Positions 8,274-17,300 of a DNA stretch of 64,000 nucleotides are shown here, piece after piece (the first letter of the stretch is position 1; the number at the start of each line of letters is the position of its first letter). Under the pieces are notes generated by a model. That model was given only the letters and a program-made list of their open reading frames with translations, had not been told where the DNA came from and did no database searches. The position numbers and the translations under genes are program-made. Origin of the DNA: Palsa-461 sp040414865 (lineage in GTDB: Bacteria > Actinomycetota > Acidimicrobiia > Acidimicrobiales > RAAP-2); the NCBI GenBank assembly GCA_040414865.1, contig JBEDUR010000165.1, positions 1 through 64,000 of the forward strand. The letters are read 5' to 3'.

Positions 8274-9338
8274 CTATCTCGGTGTCGGGATGCCGAAGCC
8301 GCGGATGAACTCGCGCATAGAAGCCGCGGTGACCTGCCAGTCCTGGTCCGTGCAGACAAGCACGACTTGGTGCAAGTTGCTGCCCCCCGCGAACGCCGTC
8401 CGGAACTGGACTGCAGCGTGGGAATCGTCGAGAAAGCGAACGCGATCGAGCACGATGTGGCGCTGGTCGCTGGGAAGGCGCTCGGCGGCGAGCACCCAGA
8501 ACGGCTGGAGCTCGTCGAAGTCCTCGATCACTCGTGAGAGCTCTTCGGCGCTCGACTCTGACCCGAACGCGACCCTGATGGCGGCGGTAATCGACTCGAG
8601 TGCCGTCGGCTCGGGCGCCGTTCCGAAGACCCGCGGCGGCAGAAAGAGCTGCCACTCGGTCGGATCGGCTGCTCCGAGTGCCCGACCCGCGTCGACGATG
8701 CACGTCGAGCAGATCACCGTGGTTCCCACGGAGACGAAGTGGTCGGACTCCCAGGTGTCGCGACCGCAAAACGAGCAGGCGGGCGGGACGGGTGACCATC
8801 GCGGACCGTGGCGGCCGGTGACGTTGATCAGGCGTTGGGACCGCCAGGGTCGAGACGAGCCGGATGACGGAGGTCGGCTTACCTGGTCGATGACATCCTG
8901 GCGAAGATCATCCACGTCGACGCCGAGGCTGACCAGGATCTCGACCGCGAGGCCCGATCCCTCGTTGATGATCCCGAGTAACAGATGTTCGGGCGAGATG
9001 GTTTGATGCCCGAGTGACAGAGCCTCTCGGAGCGAGTACTCGAGCGACTTCTTGGCGCGAGGGGTGAAGGGCGGCGAGCTAACCGGCGCCGTGGATGTCC
9101 CCACGGTGGTGTATAGGCGATCTCGGATGTTGTCGAGCTCGACACCAAAGGATCGGAGCGTGCTGGCGGCAATCCCGTCTTCGACGCGGATGACGCCAAG
9201 AAGGATGTGCTCGGTCCCGATGTACTCGTGAGCGAGTAGGCGAGCCTCTTCCTGGGCCAGAACCAGAACTCGCCTGGCCTCGTCGGTGAACCGTTCGAAC
9301 GTGTCGCCATCTTGGCACCGTTGTGGCGGCACCGTCAC
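8274..9338 (-). CDS. Clp N-domain protein with ClpX-type zinc finger and no ATPase domain
   Basis: After the GTG at 9336-9338 the protein (354 residues) begins with two Clp_N repeats, FTDEARRVLVLAQEEAR/YIGTEHILLG and FTPRAKKSLEYSLREA/ISPEHLLLG, covering about residues 15-155. Then comes CSFC, 18 residues, CSTC, the exact spacing of the ClpX zinc-binding domain. The final 150 residues are not recognised. There is no Walker A or B motif, so it cannot unfold proteins alone. Clp_N domains bind adaptors and substrates in ClpC/ClpA. An adaptor or anti-adaptor role for the Clp protease is an inference. The ATG at 9395 is possible, but it would add a low-complexity leader. Confidence 0.82.
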   Translation of the reverse strand: MTVPPQRCQDGDTFERFTDEARRVLVLAQEEARLLAHEYIGTEHILLGVIRVEDGIAASTLRSFGVELDNIRDRLYTTVGTSTAPVSSPPFTPRAKKSLEYSLREALSLGHQTISPEHLLLGIINEGSGLAVEILVSLGVDVDDLRQDVIDQVSRPPSSGSSRPWRSQRLINVTGRHGPRWSPVPPACSFCGRDTWESDHFVSVGTTVICSTCIVDAGRALGAADPTEWQLFLPPRVFGTAPEPTALESITAAIRVAFGSESSAEELSRVIEDFDELQPFWVLAAERLPSDQRHIVLDRVRFLDDSHAAVQFRTAFAGGSNLHQVVLVCTDQDWQVTAASMREFIRGFGIPTPR

Positions 9339-9492
9339 CCGACCCAGAGGTCTCCGGCTCGGTGCTTCTCCGATCGCGCCCGCCCCCCTCTGCACTCTCG
9401 TTCAACTGCTCATGCCATGCGGTTGAGCCGCCGGGAAGACTCCCGAAGTCAGCGTCGGTTTCGGGACCGCCCGGCGTACGAAGAGCTCGGTT

Positions 9493-10635
9493 CTACGACA
9501 AGAGCCCTTCGGCTCCGAGCTGGATGACCGTCGAGAAGACGCGTTGGGCCATGACCGCGATGAGCTCACGGCCGCGATCGTTGGCTGGGTCCATAGAACC
9601 GCCGGCGGCGACCGGATAGACGGTGGTGGCGAGCGTGCAGCGGCGATACTGCTCCCAGACCAGGTCGAACGGATAGCCATCGAGCTCGTCGCCGTGTTCG
9701 CCGCCCCGGTGGACGACCAAGGTGTCGTACCACTCGCGCACGAGGGCCGCCTCGTGGGCTCGGCGAGTCTCGACGTCGAGCGACTGGCACAAGAAGTAGC
9801 CGACATCGCTGATGGCCGGGCCCCGGTAGCTGATCTGCCAGTCCAGCACCGCGACCTGGTCTTCGTCCGCCTCGTCGTCAAAGAGCAGGTTGTCCAACCG
9901 GAAATCCCCGTGGCAGATCGTCGTGGGCGCCTCGGTCATGGCAATGGTGAGGAGCTCCTCGAACACGGCCTGGATGCGCTCACCCAGGGCGAGGCTACCC
10001 GGTGGCAGGCCGTCCCCGAAGAGCTCGACGAAGCGAGGCCATGATTGGCGATACTGCTCTCCGGCGGCGAGGTTGATGGGGTCGTCGAGGCGAGGCATCC
10101 AATCGAGGATGTCCAGCGTGGGTGAGTTCCACCAGGCGGCGTGCAGGCCAGCGATCGCGCCCAGCGCTTGACTGGCTCGGTAGGGGCTGGCCCCGGCTAT
10201 TTGACTGATGCTGATGCGGCCGCTCATGTCTTCGAACACCAAGGCGAAGCTGTTCGTCTTGGGGTCGACGTGGTTCCAATAGCACAGCGGCACCCGGACC
10301 GGCATCTTGCCGGCGATCTCGCGATAGAAGCGACCCTCTCGTTCGTAGAACTTGAAATGATCGCCAATTGCCCGGTTCTCCGGCAGGTTGGAGGGGAGCT
10401 TGATCACCACGCTGCTAGGAGCGTCTCTGGCGTCGCCCCGGTACCGGAGGTTGAGCCGCGCCACCTGACCGACGATCCCCACCCCGATGCCAATCGGCTC
10501 GTGCTCGATCTCGGCCACACTGGTGTCTGATCTGATGAACCCCCCGGAGCGGAGAGCACGGGTGAGGAACTCGGGCGAGGCCTCACCTGTGGTGCTCGGG
10601 ATCTCGGGCATGTTCTTGGTTGATCGGTTTGGCAC
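9493..10635 (-). CDS. APH/choline-kinase-fold phosphotransferase
   Basis: The 380-residue protein has the aminoglycoside phosphotransferase fold: an ATP-binding N lobe with VVIKLPS (Lys), FVFEDM-like hinge ALVFEDM, then HGDFRLDN (the Brenner HGDxxxxN catalytic loop) and AVLDWQ, the metal-binding equivalent of DFG. It most resembles the ecdysteroid-kinase-like or acyl-CoA-dehydrogenase-associated APH proteins of Actinobacteria, which phosphorylate small hydroxylated molecules. The natural substrate is unknown, and resistance to antibiotics should not be presumed. A possible tiny membrane protein gene (10649-10792) starts just upstream on the same strand. Confidence 0.88.
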   Translation of the reverse strand: MPNRSTKNMPEIPSTTGEASPEFLTRALRSGGFIRSDTSVAEIEHEPIGIGVGIVGQVARLNLRYRGDARDAPSSVVIKLPSNLPENRAIGDHFKFYEREGRFYREIAGKMPVRVPLCYWNHVDPKTNSFALVFEDMSGRISISQIAGASPYRASQALGAIAGLHAAWWNSPTLDILDWMPRLDDPINLAAGEQYRQSWPRFVELFGDGLPPGSLALGERIQAVFEELLTIAMTEAPTTICHGDFRLDNLLFDDEADEDQVAVLDWQISYRGPAISDVGYFLCQSLDVETRRAHEAALVREWYDTLVVHRGGEHGDELDGYPFDLVWEQYRRCTLATTVYPVAAGGSMDPANDRGRELIAVMAQRVFSTVIQLGAEGLLS

Positions 10636-10648
10636 AGCTGCTACCTGT

Positions 10649-10792
10649 TCAGCTCAACGAGGTGCTCTCGTGGTATCGGGCAACGGTGAAGGCGATGATG
10701 ACGGCGACATCGAAGGCGAAGACCAACAAAGTCAGCAGGAGGACCGCTGATTCCGCCGGGATATCGATCAACTGACTGCTGATGTCCGTCAC
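10649..10792 (-). CDS. Possible single-pass membrane microprotein
   Basis: A GTG at 10790-10792 preceded by ACAGGTG opens a 47-codon frame. The predicted peptide starts VTDISSQLIDIPAES and has one strong hydrophobic helix (AVLLLTLLVFAFDVAVIIAF) before a short polar tail. It ends 13 bases before the APH-fold kinase start, on the same strand. The hydrophobic composition, ribosome site and spacing support translation, but no family is recognised and the gene could be spurious. Confidence 0.35.
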   Translation of the reverse strand: MTDISSQLIDIPAESAVLLLTLLVFAFDVAVIIAFTVARYHESTSLS

Positions 10793-10911
10793 TGCACCTG
10801 TCTTTGCCCTTGGACCCTCGGGCCGATCGCGACTCGGGCTCGCGAGGGCCTGTCCAGGGCGGCCCGCAGCATAACCTTCGACGCTCTGCGGGACCTCCGG
10901 GACCAAGCGGG

Positions 10912-11526
10912 TTACGGGCGGAACCTGGTCTCAGCCGACATGAACGCGATGGGAACGGTTGCACCAGCAGCCCAGTCCAAGGTGGCGATTCGACGCCCGG
11001 GCTGGACTGCGGCTTTCGCCGGCCGGAGACGATCGCCGAGCAAGTACCCCGTGGCGTCGAGGTCCGAGACGGTGAAGGCCAGGCCGGAGAAACGCGCCGG
11101 TCCCGACCCCTGCTCGTTCGGCCTGCCCACGACCTCGACGATCGTCTCGCCGAGCCGGAAGAAGGCCTGGACGCTCGGGCGATCGTCAGTTCCGGCGTCT
11201 CGGGTCCGCCGCAACCTCACGCCATGGCTCTCGAAGGCGTCGATGGTGCGACGGAGGTCCGGGGTTCCGATCACGAGGTGGTCGAGGGCGATCACGCCGT
11301 TGGGATGGGGCGGGGTCGGCCGAGGAGCCTTCGGTGCGGCGCTGGCCAACGGGAGTTCGTCGAGGCCCTCGGCTCCGCGCAGCGTCCATGCCAAGATCCC
11401 GCGGCCGGCCGAGCCCAGCTGGTGTCGAATCCCGCTGACCCAGCTGGCGCCCGCCTCTACGAGGAACCCGAGACTCTCCCAGAGCTCGACCGGGTCGGCG
11501 ATATCAAAGGATGCGATCTCGGCCAT
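10912..11526 (-). CDS. VOC (glyoxalase/dioxygenase) superfamily protein
   Basis: The 204-residue protein begins MAEIASFDIADPVELWESLGF from the ATG at 11524-11526; an upstream ATG at 11553 is less likely. The central part has IALDHLVIGTPDLRRTIDAF, the conserved start of a VOC beta-alpha module with a metal-ligand histidine. It is followed by ETIVEVVGRP with the downstream acidic ligand and SGLAFTVSDLD opening the second module. VOC proteins use a divalent metal for isomerisation, ring cleavage or epoxide opening, or serve as binding proteins. The reaction here is unknown. It is divergent from the methyltransferase at 11661. Confidence 0.75.
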   Translation of the reverse strand: MAEIASFDIADPVELWESLGFLVEAGASWVSGIRHQLGSAGRGILAWTLRGAEGLDELPLASAAPKAPRPTPPHPNGVIALDHLVIGTPDLRRTIDAFESHGVRLRRTRDAGTDDRPSVQAFFRLGETIVEVVGRPNEQGSGPARFSGLAFTVSDLDATGYLLGDRLRPAKAAVQPGRRIATLDWAAGATVPIAFMSAETRFRP

Positions 11527-11660
11527 GATCGTCGACCCTACCGGTAACACCATGTCAGGTGAGGAGCGAGTCGAATCGAACAGCGAGCACAGTGGGCGAT
11601 CCCCGCACCACGCGCGCCATCGGTGACCCCGAGCGCGCCAAGTCCGCGAGACTTGCCCTC

Positions 11661-12410
11661 ATGGAATCGAGGCCCCAACCAGAGGTGCCCTACTACCGCG
11701 ACGACCTGGCGCTCGTCCATCATCTGGGCTTCGGATTCCACGCCGACGCCTGTGCTCCAGCTATCTGCAAACTCCTCCAACCCGTGCGAGAACGCCACGG
11801 GTTGGTCGTCGAGCTCGGCTGCGGAAGCGGGCTGCTTACTGCCTACCTGGTTGATGCTGGGCTAAGGGTGATTGCGACCGATGCCTCGGAAGCGATGCTC
11901 AACCTCGCCAGATCCCACGTCCCGGGAGCGGCCGAGATCAGACGCCTGACCTTGCCGGACGATCCGATTCCCTCAGCGGACGCCATTGTCGGTGTTGGCC
12001 ACGCATTGAACTATCTCGACGAGGAGTCGCAGATCGAAGCTGCCCTTGTCGCGATCGCTACAGCGCTTCGACCGGGCGGCATCATCGCGATCGATCTCTG
12101 TGACCTGGCCTGGGGAGCCCTGCGAGTGGATGAGCCACCCAAGGTCTGGCGGGCAGAGGATTGGGTGTTGATGACGGAGTTCTCGGTCCCCGATCCGAGC
12201 CGGTATATACGGCTCATGACGACCTTCGTTCGACGTGAGGACGGAACATGGCGACGAGATGATGAGCGCCATGACAACGTCCTCATTGACACATCCAAGG
12301 TGTCCGGGCTGCTCGCAAGCTACGGGGTCGAAGCGAGTGTCTCGGCGTCGTTTGGAGACGAGCAGCTGCCTGCCGGGCTCGTCGCCGTGGTCGGTCGAAA
12401 AGCTGCATAG
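11661..12410 (+). CDS. Class I SAM-dependent methyltransferase
   Basis: The chosen ATG at 11661 gives 249 residues starting MESRPQPEVPYYRDDLALVH; a GTG at 11559 would add an unstructured leader. Motif I is VVELGCGSGLLT, motif II has VIATDASEAML, and ALNYLDEES plus LRPGGIIAIDL are the post-motifs of small-molecule methyltransferases. The sequence YYRDDLALVHHLGFG at the start is shared with a common actinobacterial family of unknown substrate. It is transcribed divergently from the VOC gene and convergently with the triple-VOC gene. Confidence 0.85.
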   Translation: MESRPQPEVPYYRDDLALVHHLGFGFHADACAPAICKLLQPVRERHGLVVELGCGSGLLTAYLVDAGLRVIATDASEAMLNLARSHVPGAAEIRRLTLPDDPIPSADAIVGVGHALNYLDEESQIEAALVAIATALRPGGIIAIDLCDLAWGALRVDEPPKVWRAEDWVLMTEFSVPDPSRYIRLMTTFVRREDGTWRRDDERHDNVLIDTSKVSGLLASYGVEASVSASFGDEQLPAGLVAVVGRKAA

Positions 12411-12425
12411 CTAACGATCAAGCAA

Positions 12426-12445
12426 GTTCCAGGTGGTCGGAACTC
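12426..12445. terminator. Hairpin between convergent genes, candidate bidirectional terminator
   Basis: AGTTCC at 12426-12431 pairs with GGAACT at 12440-12445 around an 8-base loop. It lies 16 bases past the methyltransferase stop and about 80 bases past the stop of the convergent triple-VOC gene. The stem is only 6 bp and no T-tract follows. Confidence 0.35.
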
Positions 12446-12525
12446 GATTTCCGGTCGCCGCCTCAGCGATTTATTCGCCCGGTTGGCTATTCGGCGAAGC
12501 CTGGTGCCGGTGTGGCCGCCTCTCG

Positions 12526-13788
12526 TCAGAGCTGGCCGAGGCCGAAGCGCGTGCCCTGGTCGTCCGTGCAGATCGCCGTGATCCCGTAAGGCTGAGTCTC
12601 GGGATCGCTCGCCGACCCACCGGCCTCGCGCACAGCCGCGACGGCACGGGAGATGTCCTCCACCCGGTACATGGGGACGTTGGTCGCCGGCTCGTGGCCG
12701 CCGGCCAGGCCCATCATCGGGGCGGGCCCGTCCACCTGCCAACCGTCCTCGACCCGTCCGGGAGTGAAGCGCCAGCCCAGCACCGATCCATAGAACTCCC
12801 GCGCCCGGTTCGAATTGGGCACCTCCATGGTCACGTATGCCAGGTCGCCGTGCACCTCTCCGTTCTCGGCCGGCCCGGGACCTTGGGTGGTGCCCCCGAC
12901 CGGCTCAAAGACCGCGAAGCTCATGCCCTGGTCGTCGGTGCACATCGAAATCAGGCCGTAGGGCTCGACGTGGGGGTCCTCGGCCGTGCCGCCGGCCGTT
13001 CGGACCCGCTCGATCGCCTCGTGCACCGAGTCGACCGCGTAGCAGCAAAAGAGGGTGTGTGCGGTCTCGTTGCTCCACAGGCCGTGGTGCATGCTGAGCC
13101 CTTCCACCTGGTGGCCTTCCGGCCCGCTGGCCGGCGCAAACCGCCAGCCGAGCACCCGGGAAAAGAACCGAGCGGCCACGTTGGCGTCGGGGACCCAGAG
13201 TGACACGTAGCCGATGTCGCCGAGACGCAGCCCGCGCTGGGGTGTGGTCATCACCATCCACCGGTGCCCGAACGGATCGCGCAGCACCCCGGCCCGGCCG
13301 TAGGGGTAGTCGGTCGGGGGTCGCTCCACCCTTGCCCCGAGCCCGGCCGCCCGGTTGAACACGGTGTCGACATCGGCCACGTCGAGGTGGAGCGTCGTCG
13401 ACGCACCGCCGGCGGGGTCGGGTGCGACCACCCCGATGGGCTCGCTCGGATCGGACAGCATCAGCCGGGCGCCGGCCAGATCCAGTTCGGCGTGCCCGAC
13501 GGAACCGTCAGGCATGACGATCGGGGCGCCGACGAGGCGGGCGCCGAAGGCCTCGCCGTACCAACGGATGGCCGCCTCGGCGCCCGAGACCGCAAGGTAG
13601 GGGGTGATCGCCGCGCCGGCCATTCCGGGGGCGACGGCGGAGGGAGTCGTAGCGGTGGTGGTCATGGTCGATGCTCCAATCGTCTGAACGAGGACCCGTC
13701 CCAGCCGGGCGCGCAAGCGAGCGGCAAAGACCGGGTCGGGATCGATGGGGGTGAGCGGCAGGGTCATGCTGTCGAAGGGGTCAGGCAT
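12526..13788 (-). CDS. Triple VOC-domain protein coupled to an ECF sigma factor gene
   Basis: The 420-residue protein has three consecutive VOC modules, about residues 58-183 (PhnB-like, ITPYLAVSGAEAAIRWYGEAFGA), 190-300 (GDIGYVSLWVPDANVAARFF) and 312-420 (GDLAYVTMEVPNSNRAREFY). The N-terminal 55 residues (DPDPVFAARLRARLGRVL) form a charged segment often found on proteins encoded beside ECF sigma factors. The ATG overlaps the sigma gene stop by 8 bases (ATGCCTGA), indicating translational coupling. It may be the sensor or an output of the sigma factor. The ligand is unknown. Confidence 0.85.
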   Translation of the reverse strand: MPDPFDSMTLPLTPIDPDPVFAARLRARLGRVLVQTIGASTMTTTATTPSAVAPGMAGAAITPYLAVSGAEAAIRWYGEAFGARLVGAPIVMPDGSVGHAELDLAGARLMLSDPSEPIGVVAPDPAGGASTTLHLDVADVDTVFNRAAGLGARVERPPTDYPYGRAGVLRDPFGHRWMVMTTPQRGLRLGDIGYVSLWVPDANVAARFFSRVLGWRFAPASGPEGHQVEGLSMHHGLWSNETAHTLFCCYAVDSVHEAIERVRTAGGTAEDPHVEPYGLISMCTDDQGMSFAVFEPVGGTTQGPGPAENGEVHGDLAYVTMEVPNSNRAREFYGSVLGWRFTPGRVEDGWQVDGPAPMMGLAGGHEPATNVPMYRVEDISRAVAAVREAGGSASDPETQPYGITAICTDDQGTRFGLGQL

Positions 13789-14305
13789 CGTCTTCCTCCT
13801 GCTGGAGGTAGGCGCGGCGGAAGGCGCCCTTGGCCCGGACCAACAGGGCCTCGGTGGCGTGCACCGTCCGGGAGAGGTGGGTCGCCACTACCGGGACGGA
13901 GAGGTCGTCGAGGTACCGCAGGGTTAACGCGGCACGATGGTGCGCGCTCAGGCTTTCGAGCGTCTGGCGAATCCGTACCGCGTCCAGCTCGGCGTCCCAG
14001 GGGTCGGCTGGGGCGGGCGGATCCTCGGCCAGAAGGTTCAGGCGTTGCTCGTCCCTGGCCTGGCGGCGCCAGTGGTCGACCAGCTTGTGGCGGGCGATGC
14101 CGATGACCCAGGGGAGGCTCAGCGGCGACTCCCGGGAGGTGAAGGCCGAGGCGGCGGCAAGAAAGGTCTCGGCGGTCAGGTCCTCCACCAGGGCCTGGGG
14201 GCCGCAGCGCATCGAGAAGTACCCGTAGACCTGGGGCAGGGCACCGTCGTAGAAGTCCAGGAACGAGGCGTTGCGCTCCTCCAGCGGAGCCGACCCCGTG
14301 CCCAT
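13781..14305 (-). CDS. ECF-type RNA polymerase sigma factor
   Basis: From the ATG at 14303-14305 the protein is 174 residues, normal for an ECF sigma. Region 2 contains YGYFSMRCGPQALVEDLTAETFLAA with the promoter-melting segment and LPWVIGIARHKLVDHWRR. Region 4 has LSAHHRAALTLRYLDDLSVPVVATHLSRTVHATEALLVRAKGAFRR cut into the usual helix-turn-helix. No anti-sigma factor is adjacent. The downstream overlapping VOC gene probably forms a two-gene unit with it, as in ECF groups that carry DGPF, VOC or similar partners instead of a membrane anti-sigma. Confidence 0.9.
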   Translation of the reverse strand: MGTGSAPLEERNASFLDFYDGALPQVYGYFSMRCGPQALVEDLTAETFLAAASAFTSRESPLSLPWVIGIARHKLVDHWRRQARDEQRLNLLAEDPPAPADPWDAELDAVRIRQTLESLSAHHRAALTLRYLDDLSVPVVATHLSRTVHATEALLVRAKGAFRRAYLQQEEDDA

Positions 14306-14359
14306 GTCTCTATCGTCGATCGGCCGAAGGAGATTCCGACGGGGAGCGGAGAAATTTTT

Positions 14360-14921
14360 TTGGTCCCGGCTCGTGCTTGGCCCGAGTGGGTGACTCCGAC
14401 CCTGGAGGCGGTGCTCGGCGGAGCCATCTACGTGGCCAGCCCGATACCTCACCGCAGGGAGTCGCGTCTCGTGCGCGGGCTCCCGATCGCCCTGATCGCC
14501 CCTCATCAACGTGGCCAACGTGATCGCGCTGGCCTACCTCGTCAACGCGCTGCTCGCCACCCACCCTGTGCAGGGAAAGGCTCTGGTCATCGCGACCGTG
14601 CCCATATGGCTCACCAACATCATCGTCTTCGCGCTGTGGTACTAGGAACTCGACTGTGGTGGTCCGGCCGTTCGCCTCCATCAACACCGTCGCAAACCCG
14701 ACTGCTTGTTCCTCCAGATGAACGCGCGCGGGCCACGACCGATGACTGGTCGCCGACCTTCCTCGACTACCTCTACACCTCGTTGACCAACGTCACCGCG
14801 TTCAGCCCGACGGACACAATGCCGCTGACAGCCTGGGCGAAAGGTCCTGATGATGATCCAGTCGCTCGCCTCGCTCCTCACCGTCGCCCTGGTCATCTCC
14901 CGGGCAGTCAACATTCTTTGA
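14360..14921 (+). pseudogene. Decayed multi-spanning membrane protein, potassium-channel-like actinobacterial family
   Basis: Three frames carry consecutive pieces of one membrane protein. LVPARAWPEWVTPTLEAV starts near 14360. After a shift near 14505 another frame reads LINVANVIALAYLVNALL and IATVPIWLTNIIVFALWY, then TAG at 14643-14645 where the family has Trp before ELD. A third piece reads WSPTFLDYLYTSLTNVTAF and SPTDTMPLTAWAK. After a last shift near 14842 it reads VLMMIQSLASLLTVALVIS and RAVNIL, with TGA at 14919-14921. The N terminus is missing. The pore-like hairpin SLTNVTAFSPTDTMPL suggests an ion-channel-like protein; that function is inference. Confidence 0.75.
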
Positions 14922-14999
14922 CTCCTGATCTCGGACTCGCCATCGGATGCCGTCGGTCCGGCTAGGGTCCCCGCCGATGGCGCGAGCGGGGGAGGGGGC

Positions 15000-17300
15000 G
15001 TGAGCATTCTCGGCAACCGGGTCCTGCGCAAGGAGGATCCCAAGTTCCTCACGAGTGGCGGGAGCTATGTGGACGATCTGCCGCTGGAGGATGCCCTCTA
15101 CGTCGTCTACGTCCGATCGCCGATGGCCCATGCCCGGGTCCGGTCCATCGACGTCTCCGCGGCTTCCTCGGCTCCCGGGGTCGTAGCGGTGTTCACCGCC
15201 GCCCAGGTCGACCTCGCGCCGAGGCCTCCTGGCGCACCGTTCGCCAACCGGGCGATGGTTCGACCCTGGCTGGCTGGTGAGGTCGTCCGCTTCGTCGGCG
15301 ACACGGTCGCCGCGGTGGTGGCCGAGACCCGGGAGCAGGCCGTGGACGCCTCTGAGCTCGTGTTTGTCGACTACGAGCCCTTGCCGGTCGTCGTCGACCC
15401 GGCCACGGCCGGCGAAAATGAGACCCTTGTCCACGAAGCCGCCGGCACCAACGTGGTCCTCAAGATCCCCGAGGACCTCGTGAACGCCGGGATCATGCCT
15501 CCGGAGGCGGGCACCGAGCCCGGCGATCTTTTCGACGCCTGCGACGTCGTCGTCAGGCAGCGGATCGTCAACCAGCGGGTGGCCCCCTGCCCCCTCGAAG
15601 TCAGGGCGGCCGCGTCGGCATGGGAGGGCGGGCATCTCACCCACTGGACGACCACCCAGGCCCCCCACGGGGTGAAACGAAGCCTCGTCGAGATTTTCAG
15701 CCTGGAACCGGACCAGGTCCGGGTGGTGACGCCCGATGTGGGCGGCGGATTCGGGTCCAAGATCGGCGCGTACCCCGAAGAGCTCTTCGTGGCCTGGGTG
15801 GCCCGACGCCTGGTGCGGCCGGCCCGTTGGGTGGAGACGCGAAGCGAGTCCATGCTCTCGCTCGGCCACGGGCGGGCCCAAGTCCAAGAGGCCGTGCTCG
15901 GAGGGACACGCGCTGGCCGGCTTCTTGCTTACAAACTTTCGGTGACTCAGGACTCGGGGGCGTACCCGGACATAGGGGCGTTCCTGCCCTCTGCGACGAG
16001 GATGATGTTGACCGGCGTCTACGACATCGAGAAGGTGTTCTTCTCGAATACCTCGGTGACGACCAATACCAATCCGACCGTTGCCTACCGTGGCGCCGGT
16101 CGTCCGGAGGCGACGGCCGCCATCGAGCGAATGGTCGACGTCTTCGCCGCCGAGATCGGCATGGACCCGGCCGAGGTTCGCCGACGCAACATGGTGACGA
16201 GTGACCGCTTTCCCTTCACCACCCCGACCGGGACCACCTACGACGTCGGCGACTACCAGGCCGCGCTGGACAAGGTGCTCGAGGCGGCCGGCTACGACGA
16301 GCTGCGGGCCGAGCAGCGGCGCCGGCGGGAGAGCGGCGGGACCAAGCAGCTCGGGATCGGGCTCTCCAGCTACGTCGAGATCACCAACGGGTTCGGCGGG
16401 AGCGAGTTCGGCTCGGTGGAGGTGCTCCCCGACGGCCGGGCGAGAGTCCGCACCGGGAGCTCACCGCACGGCCAGGGGCACGTGACCGCGTGGTCCCAAC
16501 TGGTGGCCGACCAGCTCGGTATCGGCATCAACGATGTCGAGGTCCTCCACGGCGACACCGATGTGGTCCCGCGAGGGATCGGCACGTTCGCCTCCAAGTC
16601 ATTGCAGTCCGGTGGCGTGGCCGTCCTCCAGGCGGCCCGGCAAGTCGTCGAGAAGGCCAAGAAGCTCGCCGCGGATCTGCTGGAGGCCAACCCGACCGAC
16701 ATCGAGTTCGACAAGGACCATCGGCGTTTCCACGTTGCCGGCACGCCCAGCGCGTCCGAGACGTGGGCCGAGCTCGCCCAGGCTTCTGGAGCCGAGAAAC
16801 TCTCGGCCGAGGTCGACTTCGCTGCCCCCGGGGCGACCTTCCCATTCGGTTCCCACTTGGTGGTGGCCGAGGTCGACACCGACACCGGTGGCGTGGTGAT
16901 GGAGCGGATCGTGGCCGTCGACGATGCCGGACGGCTGATCAACCCGCTTCTTGCCGAGGGCCAAGTGCACGGTGGTCTGGCTCAGGGGGTGGCCCAGGCC
17001 CTCATGGAAGAGATGTGCTACGACGATCAGGGCAATCCGCTTACCGCCACACTGGCCGACTACGAGTTCGTCTCGGCGGCCGAGCTGCCGAGCTTCGAGA
17101 CCTACACGATGGAGACGCCGACCCCGATCAACCCGCTGGGGGCGAAGGGGATCGGCGAATCGGGGACGATCGGCTCGACCCCGGCAGTGCAGAATGCAGT
17201 GTGCGATGCCCTCGCTCATCTGGGCGTGCGGCACGTAGACATGCCGACTTCGCCGATGCGGGTGTGGCGCGCAATCGATGAAGCGAAAGGGAACCGATGA
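15000..17300 (+). CDS. Molybdenum hydroxylase large subunit (CoxL-like, form II type)
   Basis: This 766-residue protein is the molybdopterin cytosine dinucleotide-binding subunit of a CO dehydrogenase/xanthine oxidase family enzyme. It starts SILGNRVLRKEDPKFLTSGG from a GTG, has VGGGFGSKIG, the loop AYRGAGR at residue 362 and GAKGIGESGT with catalytic Glu720. AYRGAGR is the form II signature; form I CO dehydrogenase has AYxCSFR. It forms an L-S-M operon: its stop overlaps the 2Fe-2S subunit start by four bases (ATGA). The enzyme probably hydroxylates an organic substrate in the cytoplasm. The paralogue at 5469-7856 is clearly related but not a recent duplicate. Confidence 0.92.
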   Translation: MSILGNRVLRKEDPKFLTSGGSYVDDLPLEDALYVVYVRSPMAHARVRSIDVSAASSAPGVVAVFTAAQVDLAPRPPGAPFANRAMVRPWLAGEVVRFVGDTVAAVVAETREQAVDASELVFVDYEPLPVVVDPATAGENETLVHEAAGTNVVLKIPEDLVNAGIMPPEAGTEPGDLFDACDVVVRQRIVNQRVAPCPLEVRAAASAWEGGHLTHWTTTQAPHGVKRSLVEIFSLEPDQVRVVTPDVGGGFGSKIGAYPEELFVAWVARRLVRPARWVETRSESMLSLGHGRAQVQEAVLGGTRAGRLLAYKLSVTQDSGAYPDIGAFLPSATRMMLTGVYDIEKVFFSNTSVTTNTNPTVAYRGAGRPEATAAIERMVDVFAAEIGMDPAEVRRRNMVTSDRFPFTTPTGTTYDVGDYQAALDKVLEAAGYDELRAEQRRRRESGGTKQLGIGLSSYVEITNGFGGSEFGSVEVLPDGRARVRTGSSPHGQGHVTAWSQLVADQLGIGINDVEVLHGDTDVVPRGIGTFASKSLQSGGVAVLQAARQVVEKAKKLAADLLEANPTDIEFDKDHRRFHVAGTPSASETWAELAQASGAEKLSAEVDFAAPGATFPFGSHLVVAEVDTDTGGVVMERIVAVDDAGRLINPLLAEGQVHGGLAQGVAQALMEEMCYDDQGNPLTATLADYEFVSAAELPSFETYTMETPTPINPLGAKGIGESGTIGSTPAVQNAVCDALAHLGVRHVDMPTSPMRVWRAIDEAKGNR

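Noticed and set aside
9493..10635. Reading the APH-fold gene as an antibiotic-resistance determinant
   Set aside because: The fold is shared by many metabolic kinases, and the sequence is nearer to actinobacterial orphan kinases than to known aminoglycoside enzymes.
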